This document shows, in pieces, positions 18,612 through 27,577 of a DNA stretch of 49,265 nucleotides. This DNA comes from an uncultured Erysipelotrichaceae bacterium (lineage in GTDB: Bacteria; Bacillota_I; Bacilli_A; Erysipelotrichales; Erysipelotrichaceae). The position numbers were made by a program, and so were the translations under genes. The notes under the pieces were generated by a model. The model was given only the letters and a program-made list of their open reading frames with translations, was not told the origin of the DNA and did no database searches. Numbering within the stretch: the first letter of the stretch is position 1; each line of letters opens with the position of its first letter. Location: NCBI GenBank assembly GCA_949296305.1, contig CASFOT010000090.1, positions 1 through 49,265 of the forward strand, read 5' to 3'.

Positions 18612-19188
18612 AAACATTCTCTTCAACATACATATGGCGTTTAATGATCGAGCTGATCAATTCAGCAGCTAATTGTGGGTCTTCATTGCATACGATGTAT
18701 TTATAATTGCTCACCATTTTCATCTCATTCTCTGCTTTAGCTAAACGTTGCTGAACGATTTCTTCTGGTTCGCTGCGACGACCGCGAATGCGTTTTTCCA
18801 ATTCTTCCATGCTTGGGGGGATGATAAAAATCGACAGAGCATCCGGACATTTTTTACGTACCTGATCGGCTCCTTGCACTTCGATTTCTAAAAGGACATT
18901 TTTTCCTTCTTCCCGTAACTTTTCAACTTGCGATAATGGTGTCCCATAATAATTTCCAACGAACTCAGCCCATTCTAACAACTGGCCTTCCGCAATTGCT
19001 TCTTCAAACTTCTCACGGCTCGTAAATATGTAATCAATGCCATCCTTCTCTCCCTCCCGGGGCTTGCGGGTTGTCATTGAAATCGAATAGGCCAGACGAA
19101 GGCTATCATCATTCATAAAAAATTTACGAACGGTCCCCTTCCCTACACCACTAGGACCACTGATAATGATCAGCAAACCTTTTTTCAT
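18610..19188 (-). CDS. gmk: Guanylate kinase
   Basis: Phosphorylates GMP to GDP with ATP. It has 192 residues; the P-loop GPSGVGKGT is at 11-19, with the GMP-binding TTRKPREGEKDGIDY and LLEIEVQGA segments following. In many Firmicutes gmk is followed by rpoZ and coaBC. Here it stands alone, with its own promoter and terminator, divergent from rqcH. Confidence 0.97.
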   Translation of the reverse strand: MKKGLLIIISGPSGVGKGTVRKFFMNDDSLRLAYSISMTTRKPREGEKDGIDYIFTSREKFEEAIAEGQLLEWAEFVGNYYGTPLSQVEKLREEGKNVLLEIEVQGADQVRKKCPDALSIFIIPPSMEELEKRIRGRRSEPEEIVQQRLAKAENEMKMVSNYKYIVCNEDPQLAAELISSIIKRHMYVEENV

Positions 19189-19217
19189 GCGTACATCCTC
19201 CCATGTATTTACTGCAT

Positions 19218-19246
19218 ATTTTACCAGTGCAAAAACATTCTGTCAA
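19218..19246 (-). promoter_or_regulatory. Promoter of gmk
   Basis: -35 TTGACA (19241-19246) and -10 TAAAAT (19218-19223) have a 17-bp spacer. Confidence 0.8.
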
Positions 19247-19261
19247 ACTTTTTTTCAACTG

Positions 19262-19270
19262 TGCTATAAT
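19262..19270 (+). promoter_or_regulatory. Extended -10 promoter of rqcH
   Basis: TGCTATAAT (19262-19270) is an extended -10 element. No good -35 is seen. Its -35 region overlaps the divergent gmk promoter. Confidence 0.55.
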
Positions 19271-19291
19271 CATTAAGCAAGGAGTGATACC

Positions 19292-20956
19292 ATGGCTTTA
19301 GATGGTCTTTTATTACATCAAATCAATCAAGAATTGCAGGAAATATTGCCCTGTCGAATCAATAAGATTCAAAATGTCTCAGATGTAGAAGTTCTTTGGA
19401 CGCTTCGTTCTTCCCGATATACACATCGTTTGCTGATTTCATTACACAGTACATATAACCGCATTCATTTAACAAATGCCAGCTATACTACATTAGAATC
19501 GCCAACTAATTTTGTGATGCAGCTCAGGAAACAGATAGAAGGCGGATTCATCCGTAACATCCAACAGATCGGCCTAGACCGGATCTTACGCTTTGAAATA
19601 GAAGCACGTGATGAATTAGGGGATCTTCATAAACATTTTCTCTATGCAGAACTGATGGGAAAATATGCAAATTTGATCTTAGTGAATGAACAAGAAATTA
19701 TCACCGATGCCTTAAAGCGCATTCCTGTTTTTGAAAACAATAAACGCCTTATTCATCCTGGTGCACGTTATACGCTTCCAAAACAAGATGAAACGAAACT
19801 GGATCCATTCACTTGTTCACAAGCACAGCTGAACGAAGATCGTTCGCTTGCTGCACAACTACACGGTTGTTCCCCTCTATTTGCACGTGAGCTTCAACAT
19901 CGTTTAAAAGAAAAACAAACGTTAAAGTCGATCATGGAAGCAGTAAAAAACAGTCATACATTATATTTGCATCAAGATCAAGGAAAAACACAATTTCACT
20001 GTATTCCATTGACGCACCTAGGCGAACCTACAAGCAGCTATTCTTTGATGGAAGGCATGGATGTTCTCTTTTATGACAAAGAAGAACAGGTACGCATCAA
20101 ACAGCAAAGCGGAGACATAGCCAAGGTCATTCGACGTGAGTTGAATAAAAATCGAAATAAGCTGCCAAAATTATTACAGGCTCTTGATGATGCTATGGAC
20201 TGTGACCGATATCGAGAATATGGGGATCTTTTATTTGCTTATCAGTCACAGCTTCAAAAGCAGCCGATGATCACGCTGCCCTCTTTTGAGCGGGATGAAA
20301 ATGTAAATATCCCGATCGATATGCGTTTTGACCTGGCACGCAACGCAAACCGTTATTATCAGAAATATCACAAACAGCGACGAGCGCAAACGATCTTACA
20401 AGAACAAATACAGCTTTGCGAAGATCAAATACGTTATTTTGAGCAATTAGAAGCACAGTTGGAAATTGCCACAGTGCCAGACGCAATTGAAATACGGGAA
20501 GAACTTGTCCGTCAAGGTCATATGAAAGCAAAGAAAGCAGGGATCCAACGACATAACAAAGGAAAACAGATTCCTCACTTTACAACATTCGATATCAATG
20601 GTACTTTCGTTTATCTCGGAAAAAATAACTTGCAAAATGAATATTTGACTAGAACATTAGCTCGCAAAAATGATCTGTGGTTTCATGCAAAAGGGTATCA
20701 TGGTGCACATGTCATCTGTTGTTGCAGCGAGCCGGATGAACAGTTGTTACGCACATGTGCGATGCTAGCTGCTTATTATTCCAAAGGCCGTTATTCGAGC
20801 AGCGTCCCTGTCAACTATTGCCAAGTTCGGCAATTAAAAAAAGTGCCAGGTTCAAAAGCCGGCATGGTAACAATGCAAAGCTATCGGACCATTTATATTG
20901 ATCCGGATACAAAACAGATCAATGAGATATATCAAACTTATCAAAAGAAAAAATAG
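19292..20956 (+). CDS. rqcH: Ribosome quality control protein RqcH (NFACT family)
   Basis: Binds obstructed 50S-peptidyl-tRNA complexes and recruits tRNA-Ala to add alanine tails to stalled peptides. Older annotations call the family fibronectin-binding (FbpA). It has 554 residues: an NFACT-N domain with the DR motif at D96-R97, a central coiled-coil region, and an NFACT-R domain near the C-terminus (KNDLWFHAKGYHGAHVI). The ATG has a CAAGGAG site. Confidence 0.93.
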   Translation: MALDGLLLHQINQELQEILPCRINKIQNVSDVEVLWTLRSSRYTHRLLISLHSTYNRIHLTNASYTTLESPTNFVMQLRKQIEGGFIRNIQQIGLDRILRFEIEARDELGDLHKHFLYAELMGKYANLILVNEQEIITDALKRIPVFENNKRLIHPGARYTLPKQDETKLDPFTCSQAQLNEDRSLAAQLHGCSPLFARELQHRLKEKQTLKSIMEAVKNSHTLYLHQDQGKTQFHCIPLTHLGEPTSSYSLMEGMDVLFYDKEEQVRIKQQSGDIAKVIRRELNKNRNKLPKLLQALDDAMDCDRYREYGDLLFAYQSQLQKQPMITLPSFERDENVNIPIDMRFDLARNANRYYQKYHKQRRAQTILQEQIQLCEDQIRYFEQLEAQLEIATVPDAIEIREELVRQGHMKAKKAGIQRHNKGKQIPHFTTFDINGTFVYLGKNNLQNEYLTRTLARKNDLWFHAKGYHGAHVICCCSEPDEQLLRTCAMLAAYYSKGRYSSSVPVNYCQVRQLKKVPGSKAGMVTMQSYRTIYIDPDTKQINEIYQTYQKKK

Positions 20957-20988
20957 GTGGTGGAACACATTTGTTCCACCACCTTTTT
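20955..20988. terminator. Bidirectional terminator between rqcH and ridA
   Basis: A perfect 13-bp stem (20955-20967 with 20972-20984, loop CATT) is flanked by T residues on the plus strand and T-rich sequence on the minus strand. The stop codons of both convergent genes lie at its edges. Confidence 0.92.
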
Positions 20989-21460
20989 AACAACCTGAGC
21001 AGCCGCCGTCACAACCGCCGCCACAAGAAGAGCAGCCACTCTGCTGTGCAGCCATCTGCTGTTCATATACCAATGTGTCAATAGCTAAGCACTCGATTTC
21101 TACCTTTGCACCTGCTGGAATATCTGCTACAGCAATACAGCTGCGTGCTGGATATTGACCATCAAAATAGCTGGCATAAATCTCATTAAATGCCTGAAAA
21201 TCTGCTAGATCTTTCAAGAAAACCGTTGTCTTCATGATGTGGTCATAACGGAGACCTAATTCTGCTAAGATCGCACCAATATTCTTCATCACTTGATGCG
21301 TCTGTTCTTCAATGCTCTCTCCAGCCAATTTTCCCGTTTCGGGATTCAATGGTACTTGTCCTGAAAGATAGACAAAATCCCCTAATTTTGTAGCTTGTGA
21401 ATAAGGTCCAATTGCCTTTGGAGCCTTATCAGTCTGTACATTTTTAACAAAAACATTCAT
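20987..21460 (-). CDS. ridA: RidA-family imine deaminase with cysteine-rich tail
   Basis: RidA hydrolyses reactive 2-aminoacrylate and related enamines/imines. The core (about residues 1-130) has the family motifs, including GPYSQA, active-site Arg106 in PARSCI and Glu123 in EIECLAID. The protein is 157 residues against about 125 for typical RidA. The extra tail carries five cysteines at 143, 146, 150, 154 and 157, separated by glycine and serine. The tail could bind metal or form disulfides; its role is unknown. Confidence 0.93.
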   Translation of the reverse strand: MNVFVKNVQTDKAPKAIGPYSQATKLGDFVYLSGQVPLNPETGKLAGESIEEQTHQVMKNIGAILAELGLRYDHIMKTTVFLKDLADFQAFNEIYASYFDGQYPARSCIAVADIPAGAKVEIECLAIDTLVYEQQMAAQQSGCSSCGGGCDGGCSGC

Positions 21461-21515
21461 ATTGATTCCTCCTGCTTATTCATTCATCTACTGCATGCAG
21501 CACATGTATGTACCT

Positions 21516-21543
21516 ATTATAAAACTTTCTTTAAAAAATGCAA
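21516..21543 (-). promoter_or_regulatory. Promoter of ridA
   Basis: -35 TTGCAT (21538-21543) and -10 TATAAT (21516-21521) have a 16-bp spacer. Confidence 0.6.
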
Positions 21544-21555
21544 TGATTGTGCTTT

Positions 21556-23940
21556 TTAATAATCATTTAAGCCCTCTCCACTGCCTTTTGCATAGACTTC
21601 TCTCGGTTTTGAACCACGGGCAGGGCCAATAATACCACGTTCTTCTAACACATCGATCAAGCGGGCTGCCCTTGCATATCCAATGCTGAATTTACGTTGA
21701 ATCAGCGATGTACTTGCTTTTTGTGAACGAATCACGAATTCGCGGACTTCTTCATACAATGGATCTTCTTGTACTTCGCTGTTCTTTGACTGAAAACTTT
21801 GATCAACTTCTTCAAGACGTAAGAATGCATCTTCGTAACGCGGGCGGCCTTGTTTCTTGCAGAACTCACTGATTCGTGCTACTTCATTGTCATCCACAAA
21901 AACTCCTTGAATACGTTTTGCTCCCGTTTCACCAACCGGCAAATATAACATATCTCCATATCCTAACAATTTTTCAGCACCCATCTGATCCAAGATTGTT
22001 CTCGAATCTACTGCACTAGATACAGCAAATGCAATTCGAGAAGGAATATTCGCCTTGATGACACCTGTAATAACATCTACACTTGGACGTTGTGTTGCTA
22101 CGATCAGATGAATTCCTGCTGCACGTGCTAATTGCGTAATTCGTTGAATACTGCCTTCTACTTCCTTTGCTGCGACAAGCATTAAATCAGCTAACTCATC
22201 AATGATGACCACGATGCTTGCAAGCTTTTCATGTCCCTCTTGCGGATGAGCATCTACATTAGCATTATACGATTGTATATTCCGCACACCAGCCTTTGCA
22301 AACATTTCATAACGATTATCCATCATCTCTACGATGACCTTCAAAGCACGGTTTGCTTCTTCACCATCTGTAATGACCGGTCCTATCAGATGCGGTACTT
22401 CATGATAAGGCGTAAATTCCACTTTCTTTGGATCAATCAGCAGCATCTTCACTTCATTCGGCTTTGCCCGCATCAGGATCGTACAAATGATCGAATTGAT
22501 ACATACAGACTTTCCGCTGCCGGTTGCACCAGCCACTAACAAATGAGGCATCTTGTTCAGTTCTCCATAGACCGCATTTCCCATCAGATCCATACCTAAA
22601 CAAAACAAGAGACGGCGATCTGCCATGCTGTCTGGAATTGAACGCATCATATCTTTAAAATGAACCGTTGTTTTCTCCTCATTTGGCACTTCGATCCCTA
22701 CAGCACTCTTCCCCGGGATCGGTGCTTCAATGCGAATATCTTTTGCCGCTAAAGCCATTTTGATATCATATTGCAAATTACTGATCTTATTTACACGCAC
22801 TCCTAAATCCGGTTTGATTTCAAATTTTGTAATACTCGGTCCAATATGCGTAGCAACCAAAGTAGCTTTCACACCAAACTGTTCCAAAATATCAATCAAC
22901 TGCTTTCCTTTAAATTTGGCAGCCTGTAAATTCGCATTTGATTTCCCTTTTTTTCCCGGCTCATTCAGCAATGAGATCCTTGGCAATTTATATTTGCTGT
23001 AATCAATATCAAATTTTGAAACAAAGTCATCTTTCTTACCGATAATTTCTTCCACTGTTGTTTTCAGCGGTGGCTGGATTTCATCTTTCTGCGGTGATTG
23101 GTCCGTGCTCATAAAAATCGGGACTTGCGTTTGGTCTTGTTGAGAAGAACGATTGTACTCATCCTCAAATAGCTGCGGTTGGGTAAGGACCGCATGTCCG
23201 CTTACCTCATCCACATCCATAAATACATTTGAAGACTTATCTGCCAATTTAAATTGAGCAGGATCATCTGCGCGAATATCAGCCATCTTTGCTTCTTTTT
23301 TCTCTTTTTGACGCTGTTGTTTTTGTTCTTTTCTTTCTTTTTTCCGCTTGGCTGCTATTTCATGATGACTAGCAAAAGAGGCGCTCATCGCCTCTTTTGC
23401 AGACTTCATACGCATGGATAACGCTCCATGAATCGTCAATGCAGCCGCCATCAAGAACAAAGCAGCAACGACGATCTTTGTTCCTGTATAGTCAAAGAGA
23501 AATGTCAGTACAGCAGTCAATGCAATACCTAGCAACCCGCCTCCTTGAGCAATCTCACCTTTGAAAATCAATACAGAATTTTGTAAATAATTACCTAATA
23601 ATGCACTTCCCGTAATGCTTTCGTTTGCAGGAATGCTCGCCAGGATCAACCAACCGCTTAAGAATAAGATGACTGCAAGCATATATTGCATCGGTAATTC
23701 TTTCCACGATTTCCGAAAGATTGCTAACAAAGAAATCAAGATGATGACACCATAAAATACACCATACAGAGTTCCGATCATATACTGAATGATCGAAGTC
23801 AGCATTTCTCCAACAAAACCGATCTTTAAGCATCCGATCAATGAGATTGCAATCGCGGTATAAGCATAAATATAGACAAGGACGTCACTTTGCAGCCCAT
23901 TTTTTTTCTTTTGTGTCTTTCTGCTTTTTGTCTTTGCCAT
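21556..23940 (-). CDS. ftsK: DNA translocase FtsK/SpoIIIE
   Basis: ATP-driven DNA pump at the septum that clears chromosomes during division; SpoIIIE members move DNA into the forespore. It has 794 residues: N-terminal membrane helices (about 20-170), a charged lysine/glutamine-rich linker, a motor domain with Walker A GATGSGKS at 471-478 and Walker B IIDELADLM, and a C-terminal winged-helix gamma domain that reads KOPS/SRS sites. It starts 19 bp after the RNase J-like gene. Which of the two family roles it plays cannot be told here. Confidence 0.95.
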   Translation of the reverse strand: MAKTKSRKTQKKKNGLQSDVLVYIYAYTAIAISLIGCLKIGFVGEMLTSIIQYMIGTLYGVFYGVIILISLLAIFRKSWKELPMQYMLAVILFLSGWLILASIPANESITGSALLGNYLQNSVLIFKGEIAQGGGLLGIALTAVLTFLFDYTGTKIVVAALFLMAAALTIHGALSMRMKSAKEAMSASFASHHEIAAKRKKERKEQKQQRQKEKKEAKMADIRADDPAQFKLADKSSNVFMDVDEVSGHAVLTQPQLFEDEYNRSSQQDQTQVPIFMSTDQSPQKDEIQPPLKTTVEEIIGKKDDFVSKFDIDYSKYKLPRISLLNEPGKKGKSNANLQAAKFKGKQLIDILEQFGVKATLVATHIGPSITKFEIKPDLGVRVNKISNLQYDIKMALAAKDIRIEAPIPGKSAVGIEVPNEEKTTVHFKDMMRSIPDSMADRRLLFCLGMDLMGNAVYGELNKMPHLLVAGATGSGKSVCINSIICTILMRAKPNEVKMLLIDPKKVEFTPYHEVPHLIGPVITDGEEANRALKVIVEMMDNRYEMFAKAGVRNIQSYNANVDAHPQEGHEKLASIVVIIDELADLMLVAAKEVEGSIQRITQLARAAGIHLIVATQRPSVDVITGVIKANIPSRIAFAVSSAVDSRTILDQMGAEKLLGYGDMLYLPVGETGAKRIQGVFVDDNEVARISEFCKKQGRPRYEDAFLRLEEVDQSFQSKNSEVQEDPLYEEVREFVIRSQKASTSLIQRKFSIGYARAARLIDVLEERGIIGPARGSKPREVYAKGSGEGLNDY

Positions 23941-23959
23941 ATGGTCCCCCCTTTTTGAC

Positions 23960-25621
23960 CTAGATGTTAATTTCTAAGATAACCGGAAGCACCATCGGCC
24001 GTTTCCCTAATTTTTTGACAAGATAACGTGTAATACGGTCTTTCGCTTCATTTCGAACTTCCATATTATCATAGCGTTTTTCTTTCACTGCATCACGGAT
24101 ACATTCTTCCAACATGACGCCAGCTTCTTTGATCACGCTTTCTGCATCTTTTAAATATACAACGCCGCGTGTCTGTACATCAGGACCATTGATGATCTCC
24201 TTATTTTTCGCATTGATTCCGACCGCAACGATCATGACACCATCTGTTGATAATATTTCACGATCCTTCAATACAACACCGGTCACATCCCAATTTTCTT
24301 TTCCATCGATCATCGTATCGCTCAGTGGCAGATGTTCTGCTGTACTCTTCACTTCGCCATTTTCAAATTCTGCAACTTGGCCATTGTCCAACACTAAAAT
24401 GTTATTGCTGGAATTTCCCATATCCATGGCCAAAGTAGCATTCATATATAGATGACGATACTCCCCTTTGACAGGAATGTAATATTTCGGTTTGAACAGA
24501 TAAAGCATCATTTTCAGGTCTTCTCTGCTTGGGTGCATTGAAAGGACTTGACGAGAATCCAACGTAAAGATCGTGCCGCCCTCTTTATAGATTTCATTTT
24601 CCATGGAATTTGCTTCCATTTGTGTTCCGCTGACGATCGGGGAAGCAATGATGATCGTATCCGTGTTGCGGAATTGAACAATTGGATCTTCTTTATTAGC
24701 GATATTATTCATCGTGCGGAATAAATTCTTTCCTTGCCCGCTGATGATCACGATGACATCTTCCATCGCATTATCAAAATTATTGCGCAAGATCAAAAGT
24801 TCTCTAGGAACCTGATAATATTTCATTTCTTCCATCAATTTTAATACATGCAGCAACCCATCATCGTGAATATAGATTTTCTTACGATATTTAATTGCGA
24901 TATCTAAAATTTCCTGAATACGGAATAAGCTCTGGAAATAAGTAGAAATCAAGATGCGGCCTTCCTGATGTGCTTCAATGATCGGTTCGATCAAATTCGT
25001 AATACGATGATTTGGCGAAGTATGCCCATTTCGTTCGACCCCCTGCGATTCACACATCAATGCAAGCACACCCTTTTTGCCAAATTCACTAAGCAAATTC
25101 AGATCACAATTATACTCATCCTGCATCATGTCATAGTCAATGATGAATTCCCCTGTATAAACGATATACCCTTGATCGCTCTCGATGGCAATACCAAAAT
25201 TGTCTGGGAATGAATGCGTCATCGGGAACGTATGAACCTTAACTCCATCAATGCGAATGGTATCATTGCGCTTGATTCGATGCACTTTTGCATTACGTAC
25301 ACCTTCTTTTTTCAATAGTTCGCGGATCATCAATGCAGTCATTCCACCCGTATACACTGGTACATTGATCTGTTTCAACAAATATGGCAATGCCGCATCC
25401 ACATCATCATGCGCATGTGTGATAAAAATCCCTTTGACACGCTCTTTATTTTGGATCAAATAAGAAAAGTCAGGAATGATGAATTCCACACCCAGCGTTT
25501 CACTATCAGGGTATTTTAAACCTGCTTCAATGATAAATATTTTTTCGTCTACTTCAACAACGAGCATATTCTTGCCGTCCTCATCGAGTCCGCCTAACGC
25601 AAAAATACGAACTTTACTCAT
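23960..25621 (-). CDS. rnj: RNase J-like protein with degraded active site (probable J2-type)
   Basis: A 553-residue protein with full RNase J architecture: metallo-beta-lactamase fold, beta-CASP insert and C-terminal domain. The usual H-x-H-x-D-H zinc motif reads HAHDDV (69-74). The TGDF motif is TGEF (156-159), the beta-CASP serine/glycine loop is changed to ISGQGKNLF (293-301), and the PIHGEYR histidine is lysine (K385). It is probably weakly active or inactive and may partner a true RNase J encoded elsewhere, as RNase J2 does in Bacillus. A -10 TATAAT lies at 25689-25694. Confidence 0.85.
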   Translation of the reverse strand: MSKVRIFALGGLDEDGKNMLVVEVDEKIFIIEAGLKYPDSETLGVEFIIPDFSYLIQNKERVKGIFITHAHDDVDAALPYLLKQINVPVYTGGMTALMIRELLKKEGVRNAKVHRIKRNDTIRIDGVKVHTFPMTHSFPDNFGIAIESDQGYIVYTGEFIIDYDMMQDEYNCDLNLLSEFGKKGVLALMCESQGVERNGHTSPNHRITNLIEPIIEAHQEGRILISTYFQSLFRIQEILDIAIKYRKKIYIHDDGLLHVLKLMEEMKYYQVPRELLILRNNFDNAMEDVIVIISGQGKNLFRTMNNIANKEDPIVQFRNTDTIIIASPIVSGTQMEANSMENEIYKEGGTIFTLDSRQVLSMHPSREDLKMMLYLFKPKYYIPVKGEYRHLYMNATLAMDMGNSSNNILVLDNGQVAEFENGEVKSTAEHLPLSDTMIDGKENWDVTGVVLKDREILSTDGVMIVAVGINAKNKEIINGPDVQTRGVVYLKDAESVIKEAGVMLEECIRDAVKEKRYDNMEVRNEAKDRITRYLVKKLGKRPMVLPVILEINI

Positions 25622-25704
25622 AATTATCCTCCATTATCTTTTTTTACAAAAGAAAGCTCTTTTGTCCATTTGATAAAATCCCACACTTATTATACTTCAA
25701 ACAT

Positions 25705-25735
25705 GAAGAAAAAGCCATCAACAACGGCTTCTCCT
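25705..25735 (-). terminator. Probable terminator after miaB
   Basis: AAGCC and GGCTT form a short stem (extended by G-T pairs) around a nine-base loop, followed by TTTTTCTT on the minus strand. It is weaker than the other terminators here. Confidence 0.55.
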
Positions 25736-25741
25736 TTTCAT

Positions 25742-27196
25742 TTATTTATCCTTTTCTTCCACTAGCTCACCATGTAGTGACCATGTTCGTGCCTGTGTAA
25801 TACGTACATTTACGATATCTCCGCTATGAATTCCATTTGCTTCAAAGTTGACTAGTTTATTCGTATCGGTATAACCACTGTACGCCGACTCATTTTTCTT
25901 GCTTGGTCCATCCACCAGCACTTGAACGACTCTGCCTTCATATGCTTTATTCTTTTCCAGCGCATATTGATTCCAACGTTCATTTAAACGTGCCAAACGC
26001 TTTTGCTTTACGTCCATCGCTACATTATCATCCATCCGTGCAGCAGGCGTTCCTTCTCGAGGAGAATAGATGAATGTAAAGGCATTATCAAATTTGCAAT
26101 GATCGACGATATCCATTGTATGTTCAAATTGTTCATCCGTTTCATTTGGAAATCCAACGATGATGTCAGTCGAAACTGCACAATTTGGAATTTTTGCCAT
26201 GATCTTATCAAACAATCGTTTATAGTCCTCGATGGTGTAACGGCGCCCCATGATTCTTAAAATATCACTGTCTCCGCTTTGGACCGGAAGATGTATAAAT
26301 GGCATGATGTTGTCATAAGCTGCGATGACTTCGATCATTGCATCACTGAAATCCCAGGGATGAGAAGTCGTAAAACGAATTCGATCAATTCCGGTCTTTG
26401 CAGTTTCTTCCAACAATTTAGCAAAACCGCCTTCAATGCCCAGATCTTTGCCATATGCATTGACATTTTGCCCAAGTAAAGTGATCTCTCGATACCCTTC
26501 TTCCTTCAATGTACGAACTTCTTCTAAAATATCTTCCATTTGTCGGCTTCGTTCTTTTCCGCGTGTATAAGGAACGATGCAATACGTACAGAATTTATCG
26601 CAGCCATACATGATGTTTACCCAGGCTTTATGTTTTCCGAAACGACGTACGGGCAAGTTTTCGATTACGTCACCTTCCTTAGAATAAACTTCTACACATT
26701 TCTCTTTTGTGATCATGACCTTGTACAATAATTCCGGCAAACGATGTAAATTATGCGTACCAAAGATCAAATTCACATGGCGATAGGTCGTCAACAGTGC
26801 TTGCACGATACTTTCTTCCTGTGCCATGCATCCACATAAACCGATGACCAGATCTTTATTTTGTTCTGCCAGCTGTTTAAAATGACCGATTTCTCCGAGC
26901 ACCTTATCTTCTGCATTTTTACGCACAGCACATGTGTTCATTAAAATGACATCCGCTTTTGCCGGATCGCTGACCGGCTGAAATTGTAAGGCTTCAAAAA
27001 TACCTGCCAGCGTTTCAGAATCCCGTTCGTTTGCTTGGCAGCCATATGTGCGTAAATAATAATATTTTCCTCTACCAAGATCCTGACACTGTACAGGAAT
27101 CGAAAAAAGCGCCTTTTCTATTTTACTGTCTTGATGAGTTCGTTTCTGAGCTTCCCGCAAATCAGGCAATACCCATCCAGGCTGTTTTTTTATCAT
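25742..27196 (-). CDS. miaB: tRNA 2-methylthio-N6-isopentenyladenosine synthase MiaB
   Basis: Radical-SAM methylthiotransferase acting on i6A37 of tRNA. It has 484 residues. The N-terminal cluster cysteines are C53, C89 and C123; the radical-SAM cysteines are C199, C203 and C206 (CDKFCTYC); a TRAM domain ends the protein. The ATG has a GGAGG site eight bases away. It lies just downstream of the small ferredoxin gene but is separated from it by a terminator. Confidence 0.96.
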   Translation of the reverse strand: MIKKQPGWVLPDLREAQKRTHQDSKIEKALFSIPVQCQDLGRGKYYYLRTYGCQANERDSETLAGIFEALQFQPVSDPAKADVILMNTCAVRKNAEDKVLGEIGHFKQLAEQNKDLVIGLCGCMAQEESIVQALLTTYRHVNLIFGTHNLHRLPELLYKVMITKEKCVEVYSKEGDVIENLPVRRFGKHKAWVNIMYGCDKFCTYCIVPYTRGKERSRQMEDILEEVRTLKEEGYREITLLGQNVNAYGKDLGIEGGFAKLLEETAKTGIDRIRFTTSHPWDFSDAMIEVIAAYDNIMPFIHLPVQSGDSDILRIMGRRYTIEDYKRLFDKIMAKIPNCAVSTDIIVGFPNETDEQFEHTMDIVDHCKFDNAFTFIYSPREGTPAARMDDNVAMDVKQKRLARLNERWNQYALEKNKAYEGRVVQVLVDGPSKKNESAYSGYTDTNKLVNFEANGIHSGDIVNVRITQARTWSLHGELVEEKDK

Positions 27197-27231
27197 TGAT
27201 CTTACCTCCGTAAAAATGGCTTTTAAACCTT

Positions 27232-27258
27232 AAAAAAACCAAGCATATTGCTCGGTTT
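27232..27258 (-). terminator. Terminator of the ferredoxin gene
   Basis: A 9-bp stem with one G-T pair (AAACCGAGC with GCTTGGTTT, loop of five) is followed by a run of T residues. Confidence 0.88.
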
Positions 27259-27430
27259 ACTGAGAAATTGCAGATACTGGACAAGTTGATACGCAAGTGC
27301 CACAGTCGATGCAAGTACCCTCATCGCAAACGGATTTACCCTCATCATCCATAGATAATGCTGATACTGGGCAAACGCCAACGCAAGCACCACATCCGAT
27401 GCAAGTATCTCTATCAATATTTACAGCCAT
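27257..27430 (-). CDS. 2[4Fe-4S] ferredoxin
   Basis: A 57-residue clostridial-type ferredoxin, a low-potential electron carrier. It has two complete CxxCxxCxxxCP motifs: cysteines 10, 13, 16 and 20, then 40, 43, 46 and 50. C35 is an additional cysteine. The start has an AAGGAGGAG site and an extended -10 promoter upstream. It is monocistronic, with its own terminator. An overlapping frame of similar length on the same strand is a shadow. Confidence 0.95.
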   Translation of the reverse strand: MAVNIDRDTCIGCGACVGVCPVSALSMDDEGKSVCDEGTCIDCGTCVSTCPVSAISQ

Positions 27431-27459
27431 CTTAAAGCTCCTCCTTTACAACCGAAATC

Positions 27460-27488
27460 ATTATAGCATTTCCAACATTCAAAATCAA
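27460..27488 (-). promoter_or_regulatory. Promoter of the ferredoxin gene
   Basis: -35 TTGATT (27483-27488) and an extended -10 TGCTATAAT (-10 hexamer 27460-27465) have a 17-bp spacer. It looks like a strong constitutive promoter. Confidence 0.75.
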
Positions 27489-27577
27489 CTGAAAAATATG
27501 TTACAGCATCATTGAGATCAGCTGCTTGTTTTTTCGTTTTATCCAGCCAGATCAAAGACGGTACTGTTGATATATCA

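Noticed and set aside
27223..27417. Minus-strand 64-codon frame over the ferredoxin gene
   Set aside because: It is the out-of-frame shadow of the clear 57-residue ferredoxin.
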